DNA of 64,000 nt. Source: Thraustochytrium sp. TN22 (lineage: Eukaryota; Sar; Bigyra; Thraustochytrida; Thraustochytriidae). The stretch covers positions 528,334 to 592,333 of the forward strand of contig JABLUY010000001.1 in assembly GCA_013306675.1 (NCBI GenBank), given 5' to 3'. The stretch's first letter is position 1. The number at the start of each line of letters is the position of its first letter. Under the pieces are notes generated by a model. It had not been told where the DNA came from and did not search any database. It worked only from the letters and a program-made list of their open reading frames with translations. This document shows positions 19,923-29,150 of the stretch, in pieces. The translations under genes and the position numbers were made by a program.

Positions 19923-20242
19923 CGAGAAATATACCTCGCCAAGAGCGAAGATGACAGTGACTTGCTTTTGCTTCGTTGCTTGCCTCTATGCTCTAGCTAG
20001 CTAGCTACAGTAGCTAGCTACTAGCTAGAGCCTTAACATCTTGCCTGGACGGTCAACCAGCAAGGCCAGAGATTTTGGTTTGGTCATGAAGCGCTGTGAA
20101 CGTGCGTCGCCTTGCCGTGGTACCATGGTACCCTCAGACCACCACCACCACCTCCTCCACCTCCTCCTGCGAATCTGACGCTGCTTTCCAACTCTTTGCT
20201 AAAATAAAAGGATCATCGTCCCCCCGGTACCACCAGCACCCG
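19923..20242. other. Convergent 3' intergenic region
   Basis: 320 bp between the ends of the coiled-coil gene (+) and the FKBP gene (-). No gene. AT-richer than its surroundings and carries the GCTA inverted repeat listed separately, plus short CCACCACCACCTCCTCC runs at 20140-20170. Confidence 0.6.
19991..20030. repeat. 40-bp imperfect inverted repeat built from CTAGCTAG units
   Basis: The two outer 10-bp arms (CTCTAGCTAG and CTAGCTAGAG) are exact reverse complements; the inner part pairs with small offsets. It lies between two convergent genes, about 70 bp past the stop of one. A shared bidirectional 3'-end element is a reasonable guess, but the same GCTA sequence occurs in other spacers too. 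Confidence 0.6.
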
Positions 20243-20953
20243 TCAGAGCTCCTCCTTGTCGGAGTCGCCGGGCGCCACGCCCGCAAGGCGACCGAGAATC
20301 TCGATGCGGCGCATAAGCCAGTCGGCCAGGTCCGGCTTCATCTTGGAACCCTGCATGCCGGTGAGGCGCTTGAGCTGCGCAGCAATCTCGTCCGCGGACG
20401 TCGCCTTCATCTTCTCGGCGTAGGCGGTCTCGCGCTCATCGCAGCCGTCCAGCGTCTGCGGGTCGCAACGCATCGCCGGTACCTTGTCGCCGTGGATCTT
20501 GAGCATCTCGATCGTGAAGATGAGCGCGGCGCCGGGCGGGATCTTGGGCGGCGAGCCGCGCTCGCCGTACGCGAGATCGCTCGGGATGTAGAGCTCCAGC
20601 TTGTCGCCCTCCACCATGAGCTGCATCGCCTCGGTCCAGCCGCGGATCACCTGATTCGGCGCGAAGTCAATGGGCGAGCCGCGATCCACGCTCGAGTCAA
20701 AGATCTCGCCCGAGACCAGCGTGCCGTGGTAGTGGCACGTGCAGCGCGAGTCCACCGTCGGATGGAAGCGGCCTTCGCCGCGCTGCAGCACCTTGTACTG
20801 CAGCCCCGACGGCAGCACCACCACGCCCTCCTTGGCCTTGTTCGCCTCGAGGAAGGCCACGCCGTCCTCGGCCGGCGCAGCCTGCGCCGCCCTCGACGCC
20901 GCCGCCGCGACGGTCAGGGCCAGGGCCGCCGCCCAGCGCCAGGCCGCCGTCAT
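20243..20953 (-). CDS. FKBP-type peptidyl-prolyl isomerase, ER-lumenal
   Basis: 236 residues from the ATG at 20953; the longer frame runs back through the GAGTC-repeat promoter and has no support. Signal peptide about 1-26 (ALALTVAAAASRAAQA). The FKBP domain (about 40-155) has VLPSGLQYKVLQRGEG, CTCHYHGTLVSGEIFDSS, NQVIRGWTEAMQLM, PSDLAYGERG, IPPGAALIFTIEM: the Tyr, Asp, Val-Ile and Trp of the active pocket are present. A helical, Cys-containing extension of about 75 residues follows and the protein ends SDKEEL, a KDEL-class retrieval signal. Signal peptide plus this tail places it in the ER lumen, as a proline isomerase helping secreted-protein folding. The extension is not a domain I can name. 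Confidence 0.93.
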   Translation of the reverse strand: MTAAWRWAAALALTVAAAASRAAQAAPAEDGVAFLEANKAKEGVVVLPSGLQYKVLQRGEGRFHPTVDSRCTCHYHGTLVSGEIFDSSVDRGSPIDFAPNQVIRGWTEAMQLMVEGDKLELYIPSDLAYGERGSPPKIPPGAALIFTIEMLKIHGDKVPAMRCDPQTLDGCDERETAYAEKMKATSADEIAAQLKRLTGMQGSKMKPDLADWLMRRIEILGRLAGVAPGDSDKEEL

Positions 20954-21087
20954 GCTCGCGAGCTCGCGCGCCGCCGCCGCTGCCGCGCCGCGGGGCCGAG
21001 TCGGGGCCGAGCCGGGGTCCGAGTCGGAGTCGGAGTCCGAGTCCGAGTCGGCGTCGGAGTCCGAGTCGCGGTTATGTTGGTACCAGT
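20954..21087. promoter_or_regulatory. Divergent FKBP / tRNase Z promoter with GAGTC repeats
   Basis: Two genes start head to head with at most 134 bp (to 21087) or 230 bp (to 21183) between ATGs. Positions 21018-21070 hold about eight near-perfect copies of GAGTCG/GAGTCC. The same repeat is at 4281-4321. Repeat content and position suggest a regulatory element; function is inferred. Confidence 0.5.
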
Positions 21088-23634
21088 ATGCTTCGTCAGG
21101 ATGCCACAGGTGATGGGGAGGAGGCTGGCGGTGGACGAGCGCCAGGGCGCGCAGCAAGCAGTCAGCTCCCGTCGGGCGGCGCCATGGCAGGCGCGGACTG
21201 CGAGTACAGGGCCACCGTGCTGGCCACGGGCAGCCTGGGCACGAGCCCGACGCTCGTGCTGGCCGCCGAGGCGCCAGGACGGCTGCGCGCAGCGCAGCGC
21301 GCCGCGGCGCAGGGCGACCACGAGCTGCGCAGGCTCGAGCAGGACGCGCACGCGGTGCACGGGAGGGCGCTCTTCGGCGCCGGCGAGGGCACGCAGCGGC
21401 TGTGCGCGCAGTTTCGCGTCAAGTCGGCCAAGATTAAGGCCGTCTGCCTGCCGCGCCTCGCGCAGGCCGACGCCGGTGGCCTGGGCGGCGTCTACTTCTC
21501 GCTCGCGGACGCCGGCGCGCCCACGCTCGCGGTGCGCGGGCCGGCCGGCACCGCCGCTTTCGTTGATGCGCACAAGAGGTTCATACCGAGGCGCTGGCCC
21601 GAGGTCCAGGTCGCCGACGTGGACCGTGCCTCGTGCCATCAGGCCAAGTATGAGGAGCTCGCCTTCTTCGACCTGCTCATGCTCACCTTGCGCGCCGGCG
21701 AGGACGCGCAGCCCCGCGCCAAGCCCTATTGTCACTGGTGTGCCGTAGACCGTGCCCGCGATGCCGAGAGCGAGAGTAGCGAGAGTGGAGAGAGCGAAGA
21801 AAGCGAAGAGAGCGAGAGCGAGAGCGAGAGCGACGAAGAACATGACGACGACGACGACGACGACGACCACAAGAACGACCACGACCACAACCACAACCAC
21901 AACCACAACCACGACAACGACCACGACAACGAAAAGGAACTGGAGCGAGAGGGAGAAAGGGACGACAAAGAGGCTTCGAAGCAAGTGAAAAAGGAGGAAA
22001 CAAAACCCAGCGACGAGCACTCCAGGGCCAAGGAGGAAAGCCAGGAAAAGGACGAGGAGTCCGCGGCGCAGATCAGCATCGTGTACGTCGTTCGTCTCTG
22101 GCAGCGCATCAATTATGACGGCCAGAGCCCGCGGCGCAACGGCAAGAGCGTGCTCATGGCGGTGGTAAACTGTCCCGACGCCCGCTTCTTGTCGTCGCTC
22201 CAGCACAGCGTCCACTTGCAAGCGCGCGAGGAATGCGAGCACGGCATCGCAGCGTGCTTCCACATGACGCCGCGGCACGTCGCAGAGACAGAGGCATACG
22301 CAGCGTGGGTGCGCGGGCGGCCGCACATGCGCCATGTGTTCATGCACGAGAGCTTCTGCAGCGCCAAGCCGGACCCCTTCGCATCGGCCGCACGGTGGAG
22401 CGCGCGGCTGCGCGGCTACTGCCCGGCCCTCATGCCGAGCACGCATGCCGAGGAACTCGAGGGCGTGCGCGAGAAGGAAAACAGCCAACCCAAAACGCGT
22501 GCCCTGGCGCCCGGCGAGCGTTTCGTGGTGGGCGATCGCCTGCTCACATCGGTGCACTTTTGCGTGGCCCAAGACGAAGTTGTTCTCGATACGCACGAGG
22601 CGCAAGATGTTGTCCTACAGCGGCGGCTCCTGGCCAAGGCTGTCGCGGACGCGCCGAGCGAGGTCGCAGGAGGGGGTGATGCCAATGAGGTCTGCATCGA
22701 CGACGTGGCCATGGAAGCGCCGGTGGGGGGCAGTGATGACCCGGAAGTTATCTTTCTCGGAACGGGCGCCGCCAAGCCGGCCAAGCTGCGCAACTGCAGC
22801 GCCATCCTGGTACGGTTCGCGCGCCAAGAGGGATTTGGGCTCCTCGACGTGGGCGAGGGCTCCTACCTGCAGCTTGTGCGTCTGTACGGGCGCGAGCAGG
22901 CGGATCACGTGTTGCGCGAGCTGCGCTGGGTCTGTATCTCGCACGCGCATTTGGATCACCACGGGGGGCTTGGCCGCATTCTGGAGGTGCGCGCGGGTCT
23001 CGGCGTGCTGGCGCCGCTTGACGTGTTTGGCCCGACCACAGTCGGCGCTTTCCTCCGGGACCTGCGCGAGATGCGCGCGGTGGGCTTTGAGGCGTCCGCG
23101 GTGCGTTTTTTTCACCTGCGAGAGGCAGAGCAGCGTCTGCAGACACTGCACGCGCGTGTCTGCGATGTCTTTCACTGTCGAGACGCCTACGCCATGGGTA
23201 TGCTCCTGCCCCTGCGCGGCGGCGGCTCGGTCTGGCTGGTGTACTCGGGCGATACGCGGCCTTGCCCCAAGATGTGGCGCACGCTGAGCGGGCCGACAGC
23301 CTTGCATGTGCAGCCCTCCTACCGCGTGCTCGTGCACGAGGCGACCTTTGACGACTCGCGTCGGGACCAAGCCGTGCGCAAGAAGCACAGCACGGTGGGC
23401 GAGGCGATCGACGCTGGCAGGGCCATGATGGTCCACGCGCTCATCCTCACGCACTTTAGCCAGCGCTACCCGAAGTCCGCAGCCGCCGTCCTGCCGCAGC
23501 AGCCCGCCACGCTGCTCGCATCAGACCTGATGAGTGTCCCTCTGGGGCCAAGCGCGGCGGGCCTCGTCGACCTCGCACAAGCGCAGCGGGTGGGCCTGCT
23601 CGCGCTCGGGGGCGACGACGCTGACGCTTCGTGA
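21088..23634 (+). CDS. Long-form tRNase Z (tRNA 3'-end endonuclease, ELAC2 type)
   Basis: 848 residues from the ATG at 21088; an in-frame ATG at 21184 has a better context (GCGCCATGG) and may be the real start. Two half-domains, as in long tRNase Z: an N-terminal inactive metallo-lactamase half (TVLATGSLGTSPTLVL ... FGAGEGTQRL, about 35-200) and an active C-terminal half with FLGTGAAKPAKLRNCSAILV (about 555), LLDVGEGSYLQL, the zinc motif SHAHLDHHGG (about 617), VYSGDTRPCPKM, HEATFDD and LTHFSQRYP. The linker has a very acidic, then His/Asn-repeating insert (DHDHNHNHNHNHDNDHDN, about 265-285). It cleaves the 3' trailer of pre-tRNAs in the nucleus and/or mitochondrion. It shares a promoter with the ER FKBP gene. 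Confidence 0.95.
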   Translation: MLRQDATGDGEEAGGGRAPGRAASSQLPSGGAMAGADCEYRATVLATGSLGTSPTLVLAAEAPGRLRAAQRAAAQGDHELRRLEQDAHAVHGRALFGAGEGTQRLCAQFRVKSAKIKAVCLPRLAQADAGGLGGVYFSLADAGAPTLAVRGPAGTAAFVDAHKRFIPRRWPEVQVADVDRASCHQAKYEELAFFDLLMLTLRAGEDAQPRAKPYCHWCAVDRARDAESESSESGESEESEESESESESDEEHDDDDDDDDHKNDHDHNHNHNHNHDNDHDNEKELEREGERDDKEASKQVKKEETKPSDEHSRAKEESQEKDEESAAQISIVYVVRLWQRINYDGQSPRRNGKSVLMAVVNCPDARFLSSLQHSVHLQAREECEHGIAACFHMTPRHVAETEAYAAWVRGRPHMRHVFMHESFCSAKPDPFASAARWSARLRGYCPALMPSTHAEELEGVREKENSQPKTRALAPGERFVVGDRLLTSVHFCVAQDEVVLDTHEAQDVVLQRRLLAKAVADAPSEVAGGGDANEVCIDDVAMEAPVGGSDDPEVIFLGTGAAKPAKLRNCSAILVRFARQEGFGLLDVGEGSYLQLVRLYGREQADHVLRELRWVCISHAHLDHHGGLGRILEVRAGLGVLAPLDVFGPTTVGAFLRDLREMRAVGFEASAVRFFHLREAEQRLQTLHARVCDVFHCRDAYAMGMLLPLRGGGSVWLVYSGDTRPCPKMWRTLSGPTALHVQPSYRVLVHEATFDDSRRDQAVRKKHSTVGEAIDAGRAMMVHALILTHFSQRYPKSAAAVLPQQPATLLASDLMSVPLGPSAAGLVDLAQAQRVGLLALGGDDADAS

Positions 23635-24147
23635 GAAGAAAAGGTAAACCGCACGGAGAGAGAAACCCATGGCTGCCTGCGCCAATCGGCGTCCCGTTCT
23701 GCGCGATTTTCGACGTTCGCCGTGTCGCGGGTGCCCTGCTTCGTCCGAACGACGCCACTGGCAGGACGCAGGCGGCGCCAGATCGACGAAGACGGTGCCC
23801 GCCGGCGTCCTCGCATCTCAAATCTCCTAACCAATCAGCTTGTAAACTAGCTAGCTTACTAGAGGAGGCGGGAAGAGAAGAAGGCCATCCGGGTCTCGAA
23901 GCTGTTTGGCCTTGGCCTTGGTCTTGGGAAGACCTTGGCGCGTGCCGTGAGCATTGCCTGCCTGCCTGCCTGCCTGCCTGCCTGCCAGAGCCTGCCGAAG
24001 CGCGCAAGGCTCGGTGGCGCGCGAGCGAGCGGCGCTGCTGCAAGCCGCAGCCGTCGGAGCGCGCAGACGGAGATTGCGCGCGCGCGGGGCGGCGACGGCG
24101 GCGGCGGCGGCGGCGGCGGCGCGGCGGCGGGCTGGGGGTCGGGCGCG
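23635..24147. other. tRNase Z 3' flank and NAA35 5' flank, with (TGCC)n tract
   Basis: 513 bp with no gene. A GCTA patch is at 23847-23866 and a (TGCC)n tract at 23955-23986, about 160-190 bp before the NAA35 ATG. The last 80 bp is GGC repeat. The frame is open upstream of the ATG but only from a TTG. Confidence 0.5.
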
Positions 24148-26463
24148 ATGGCGGCGGCGGCGTCGACATCGGCGTTCCGCGGGCTGTCGCGCAGCAGCAC
24201 GGACGATGAGGCGGTGCTGGACGAGGTGCCGGTGTGGACGGACGCGACGGAGCGCGTGGCGGCGGCGTGCGAGGCGCTGGGCCTGGGCGGCTTGCTGCTG
24301 AACGAGGGGTTCACGCTGCAGGACTCGATGAACGCGCTCGAGCTCATGTCGCCCAAGATGGACAGCGGCATGACGCAGGAGGGCTACGAAGACCTGACGG
24401 CGCGCGTGGCCAAGGGCGAAATCAACGTGCCGGTGGAAAGCATGGATGAGCTGGCGTGGGCGGCGGCGCAAATGCTCATCCGCGAGCTGGCCTGGTGCGA
24501 CGGCCACCTGCTGGCCGCCTCGGTGTACGCGTGCGCGCATTTGTGTCCGCTCGTGTTGGAGGAGCTGCGGCCGCGCACCAAGGGCCTGCTGGAGCGCTGG
24601 CAGGCGGGCCGCCAGGAGGGCGGCGCCGCGGCCAGCGCCTCCGCATCTGGCGCCTTCGCGCTGCAAGCCGGGGACTCGGACGCGGATGTGCTGGCGGCGG
24701 TGACCTTCGTGCTGGGCAGCTGCGTGGTCAAGACGTGCGGACTGGCGCGACGCGTGATCCGGCGCGGCGATATTTACGAGGATGAGGACTGGTCCTCGCA
24801 GACCTTTGGGCTGACGCTCAATGACAATCTAGAGACGTCCAAGGCGCTGGACCTCTTGCAGTTTGCCGAGGACGTTCTGGAGGCGGCCACCGTGCGGCCC
24901 GGCCTTGAGGCAGGCGGCTCGCGCGACCAGGTGCTGCGACACGTGCGCTTCCGCGCCGTCTATATCCGCGCCCTCGATGAGGTGCTGCGGCCCGGCCTGG
25001 AGGGCTTGGCCGCAGCTGAGCGCCTCTTCGCGGAGCTCGAGCCGCTCGCGGCCGCGCTCGCGCTCGACAAAACCGAGGAGGGTTCGGAGCGCTGGCGCTT
25101 TGCCTTCGACGCAGACATCAATCGGGAGCTGCTGGCGTCGGCGCCGCCGCGCGCCGGCCCAAGCTGCGACCCGGTCGAGGCGCACCGGTCTCTCACCGTG
25201 CTGGTGGCCGATTTGCGCACGGCGTGCGCGATGCGCACGCTGGAGTCGCTGGCCGCGCTCTACGACGCCACGGCCGTGTATTCGCGGCACGAGCCCGGCA
25301 TCCTGCCGCGCTCCCTGCTCATGAGCATGATCTACGCGGACAATGATCTGGTCATGGCCCGCGTGTCCTTCGAATCGCTCATCATGGACGACCTGCGCGC
25401 CTACGGCGTGCCGGCGCACATTCGCGAGACCGAGGAGTGCAAGTCCTTCTCCAGGTACGCCATCAAGTTCATTTACGACGTTATGCGTCTGCAGGTGTCC
25501 AACCGCACGCGCCAGCGGCGCAACATCGCCAATCTGCTGCCGGACTGGGCCGTGCTGCAGCAGGAGGCTGAGATGTACGATCACATGGCCTTTCAAAAGG
25601 CCAATCCGACGCTTCGCCTCGAGGGCATGACCCACGAGGAGGTCCGCGAGCACATGCACTTTTACATGGGCGGCTGGACCGCCGAGTGGACGCTGCGCCT
25701 CATGCTGCACCACTGCGCGCTCGGCTTCGAGCTCGAGCTCTACAATCTCCAGGAGTACGCTGCGGTCCTCTGGTACACGCAGGAGCTCATGTCGCGCTTC
25801 TTGACGAACCGCGACGCCACCACCAACTTCAACACCCGCGTGGCCGCGCGCCTCGCCAAGACCGCCGAGGACTCCTCCACACCCAAGCGCGCGCAGCGCG
25901 CCGCCATGGCGCGCTGCGTGGGCATCAACAAGGTGCTCACCGAGCAAAAGGCCAATGTCATCTTCGTCAAGGAGCGCCTGCGCGTCGAGATCGAGCGCCA
26001 CTGTCTTGACGGCCTGCTGCGCTTCGTCATCGGCCTCCACAAGAACGGCCGCTTCCCCTATCCCAACTACGAGTTCGGCTCGGCCAAGATCCGCTACAAC
26101 CACCGCTTCGCGCCTTACGCCTGCCTCTCCGTGCCGCGTTTTGTTCCGTACGAGACCTTCATGCAGATCATCGACCCGGCTCAGTACGAGACCAAGCAGC
26201 TCATGGACAACGCCACCTTCTTCCTGAACAAGGCCAAGGCGCTGCTCACGCAGGCCATGCGCACGCTCGCGCTTACCGACGCCGAAAAGGACTACTTCAA
26301 AGGCCTCCTCAAGGTCGTCGTCTCCAACTCCGTCAACCTCATGCGCGCGACGGCCGCGCCGTCGCCCGACGCCAAGCCAATCGTGGACATCGCCGTCCCC
26401 GGCGCCTCCTCTTTTTGCTACTTTCCCGTGGTATCCTCTTCCGACGGCGGTCTCTCCGCCTGA
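24148..26463 (+). CDS. NAA35: NatC N-terminal acetyltransferase auxiliary subunit NAA35 (Mak10)
   Basis: 771 residues from the ATG at 24148, in a GCGCGATGG context. The Mak10 signature is near residues 53-74: LLNEGFTLQDSMNALELMSPKMDSGM, given here in part as ALELMSPKMDSGM. Further conserved stretches are NREL, SLLMSMIYADNDLV, CKSFSRYAIKFIYDVMR, and the C-terminal QIIDPAQYETKQLMDNATFFLNKAK. It is entirely alpha-helical in character with no membrane segment. In yeast and animals NAA35 is the scaffold that anchors the NatC catalytic subunit NAA30 to the ribosome, where it acetylates N-terminal Met followed by a hydrophobic residue. Partners are not in this window. Length is typical. Confidence 0.94.
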   Translation: MAAAASTSAFRGLSRSSTDDEAVLDEVPVWTDATERVAAACEALGLGGLLLNEGFTLQDSMNALELMSPKMDSGMTQEGYEDLTARVAKGEINVPVESMDELAWAAAQMLIRELAWCDGHLLAASVYACAHLCPLVLEELRPRTKGLLERWQAGRQEGGAAASASASGAFALQAGDSDADVLAAVTFVLGSCVVKTCGLARRVIRRGDIYEDEDWSSQTFGLTLNDNLETSKALDLLQFAEDVLEAATVRPGLEAGGSRDQVLRHVRFRAVYIRALDEVLRPGLEGLAAAERLFAELEPLAAALALDKTEEGSERWRFAFDADINRELLASAPPRAGPSCDPVEAHRSLTVLVADLRTACAMRTLESLAALYDATAVYSRHEPGILPRSLLMSMIYADNDLVMARVSFESLIMDDLRAYGVPAHIRETEECKSFSRYAIKFIYDVMRLQVSNRTRQRRNIANLLPDWAVLQQEAEMYDHMAFQKANPTLRLEGMTHEEVREHMHFYMGGWTAEWTLRLMLHHCALGFELELYNLQEYAAVLWYTQELMSRFLTNRDATTNFNTRVAARLAKTAEDSSTPKRAQRAAMARCVGINKVLTEQKANVIFVKERLRVEIERHCLDGLLRFVIGLHKNGRFPYPNYEFGSAKIRYNHRFAPYACLSVPRFVPYETFMQIIDPAQYETKQLMDNATFFLNKAKALLTQAMRTLALTDAEKDYFKGLLKVVVSNSVNLMRATAAPSPDAKPIVDIAVPGASSFCYFPVVSSSDGGLSA

Positions 26464-26577
26464 TCCTGAAGCTAACTACTTAATTAAAAAAGCTAGCTAA
26501 GCTAGTAGGTCTACGTGGAGAGCTAGCACGTGAACCAAAGACAGTTGAGATCGCGCCCGCCGGCACGGCTTATCATT

Positions 26578-26909
26578 GCGAAAGTCACTCATGAGCTTGC
26601 GACATTGCTTGCGCGATAACCTGGCGCCAAGCTTGCGCGAATATATGACAACGAGATTGCGCTTACTCGAGTGTGCGTGGTGTGCTCGAGTGTGATGCGC
26701 TCGACGCGGTGGTGGCCGGCATTGTGACCTCGTTGGTTGCTCCGCGAAAGTCACTCATGAGCTTGCGACATTGCTTGCGCGATAACCTGGCGCCAAGGTT
26801 GCACGAAAATATGACAAAGAGATTGCGCTTACTCGAGTGTGCATGGTGCGCCCGAGTGTGATGCGCTCGACACGGTGGTGGCCGGCATTGTGACCTCGTT
26901 GGTTGCTCC
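26578..26909. repeat. 166-bp direct tandem duplication (two copies)
   Basis: Copy 1 is 26578-26743, copy 2 is 26744-26909. They begin GCGAAAGTCACTCATGAGC and end CGTTGGTTGCTCC, differ at about ten positions and abut exactly. Neither copy keeps a convincing reading frame. Confidence 0.9.
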
Positions 26910-26972
26910 GGTTCATCTGACTTCCGGCGGATGGTGCGCAATGCGCAGTACACAGGCAAGGCAGCTCTGTGA

Positions 26973-27102
26973 GCACGCCGAATGCCATCGGCTTGCCTTC
27001 GCGTTCCTGAAGCCCGGCCATGTGCCGCGCTCGTGATGGCACGCCGAATGCCATCGGCTTGCCTTCGCGTTCCTGAAGCCCGGCCATGTGCCGCGCTCGT
27101 GA
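26973..27102. repeat. 66-bp direct tandem duplication
   Basis: Two copies spaced 66 bp apart (26973-27036 and 27039-27102), beginning GCACGCCGAATGCCATCGG and ending GCGCTCGTGA, identical as far as I can read. The unit is a multiple of three and both copies are open on the minus strand, but the surrounding frame is short and unlike a protein. Confidence 0.9.
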
Positions 27103-27294
27103 CGGGGGCAAGGCTTGTGAGTCAGAGCAACCTGGCTGCTCCGAGCTCGTCGTGAGCGCGCCGTACTCGTCACGGCTGCGCGGGAGACCAACCTACGACG
27201 GCGAAGACGCCGAGTCCCTGAGCATTGGCAAACCGCGAGGTCCAACCTCCTTGTTGGAAAGAGAGATGCAACGATTCCTTTTTTCGGTATTCAC

Positions 27295-29109
27295 TCACTT
27301 GTTTGGGACCTCGTAGGTGAGCAGAGCCTCCGACAGGTAGGTGAAATTGCGCACGGGCACCTTCGCCTCGCGATACTCGCGCGTGCGCTTCATCTTTGCG
27401 GCGTCCTCCTTGATGCCAACGAGCACAAAGTCTGCCTTGCCCGGATCGTTCGAGATGGCACGCAGGCCGAGGTTCCTAAACATGGACTGCATGTTTGCGA
27501 AGTCGCGAGCCGCGCTCGGCGTGAGGCAGACTGACTGATCAGCGAAGAGGGGCTCCGAGCATGCATCGCGTCTCGCTAGGGCTTGACCGAGATCGATCTC
27601 TCTGCCCAGCTTGGGCGCCATCCCCTTGGGCGCGTATTCGTCCGTGTTTTTGGCTGGGAACTTGTTGTGGGCGCTGTCCTGGAGCCAGCGGTAGTTCACC
27701 ACGCGGGGACTGCCACGCCCGCAGAGCGCCAAACATTCCAGCATCTTGCGCGACGTCGGAAGCTTCTGTTCGGCTTCGCCCGTACCCACGACGAGGTGCG
27801 AGATGCTCGTTGCCGGGTCATTCTCCGCAAGCGTGCCACCCAGCGCCCGAATCCACGATTCCACTTGTCTGCGCTCCTTCTTGTCCGCCATGTCCACGCC
27901 TGTCAACTGGATGCGCACCTCGCTCAGCGGCACGGGCGCAGCACTGCGCGTCGTGGTTACTGCCGTGCGCGTCGGCCCAGAGTCTGTCGCGCTGCTGGCG
28001 CTCCGCTTCGCTTGGGGACCCTTGGAAGGAGGCGTCTTGGACGCCGCGCGCTTCGTGCCCCGCTTCGCCGCGCTCGTTGCCGGGTCGCGGTCCGAAGTCG
28101 CCGCCGTCGCACGCGCACTACGTGTGCTGCGCGTGCTGCGCCCCGACGTTGCGCTTTCTGCAGCGGGCTTGTTGCTTGTCGAGCGGGTCGTTCGCGGTGT
28201 CGATGTGTCGGCGCCCGCCGTCTCGTCGTCATCTTCCTCCTCGTCCTCATCCTCTGCAATCGCCGGCTTTTGCATACGCTTTTGCGCCGCCCGGGAAGTT
28301 CGAGTGGTGGGCGTCACCTTGGCCTTGGCCTTGGCCTTGGGCTTGGCCTTGGGCTTGGCCTTGGGCTCGACCTTGGCTTGGCGCGCCTGTCTGGTCCGCC
28401 GGGTCCGCGGCGCCACCTGCGATCCCTCCTCGTCATCCTCGTCCTCGTTGTCGTCATCGCCACCGTCGTTGCCTTCCTCCTCCTCCTTGCCATCGCTCTC
28501 ATTCTCGTCTTCTCTCTGGTCGGCGTCGCTCTCGTCGTTCTCCTCGACCGTGGCACGGCCACGAGTGCGCCTGGTGGTGCGTGTAGCGCCATTCGCCAAC
28601 GCCTCACTCTTCTTGCTCTTCTTGCCAGGCGCGCGTTTGCCCCGCTTCTCACTCTGATCGAAGCGCGCTCGCACATCGGCGTAATTATCCCTGGCAAACA
28701 AGAGAAACTCATTGGCCAGCTCCTGACGGGCTTCCGCCCGCTCCTTCATCCATTTCTCCTGCTCCTTCATCCTTCTCTCCTGCTCCTTCTTCGTCTTTTG
28801 GCTGCCCTTCTCTTCCTGGGGTCCCCGCCTCGGCCGAGGCAATCTCGTTACGAGTCGCGACTTGGGCATGCCGTACAGCTGTTGCATGGCCTCCAGCATG
28901 TCCTCAAGTTCAGGAATGTCCAGCAGCCGCGAAACTTGCTGCTCTACCCAAAAGAGCCGCCGCACGCGCTCGCGCCGCTCCTCTTCTGTGGCAGTGCCGA
29001 TCTTCTCGTCGAAGTCCTCCATCTCGTGCGTCGCAATCTTCGAAGCATTCAGGACGCCCTGCACTTGCGCCATTGTCATCTTCTGCACATCCTGCGTGTT
29101 CGGGCCAAA

Positions 29110-29150
<41 letters not shown>

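Larger units (their letters stand above)
26464..27294. other. Convergent spacer with tandem duplications
   Basis: 831 bp between the ends of NAA35 (+) and the tandem-BRCT gene (-). No gene supported. A GCTA-rich patch opens it (26488-26530), followed by two direct tandem duplications listed separately. Confidence 0.6.

Noticed and set aside
20096-21748. Plus-strand 550-codon open frame across the FKBP gene
   Set aside because: Antisense of FKBP and of the divergent promoter; arginine-rich with no domain.
20950-22605. Minus-strand 551-codon frame opposite tRNase Z
   Set aside because: Valine runs come from the antisense of the His/Asp repeat; no recognisable protein.
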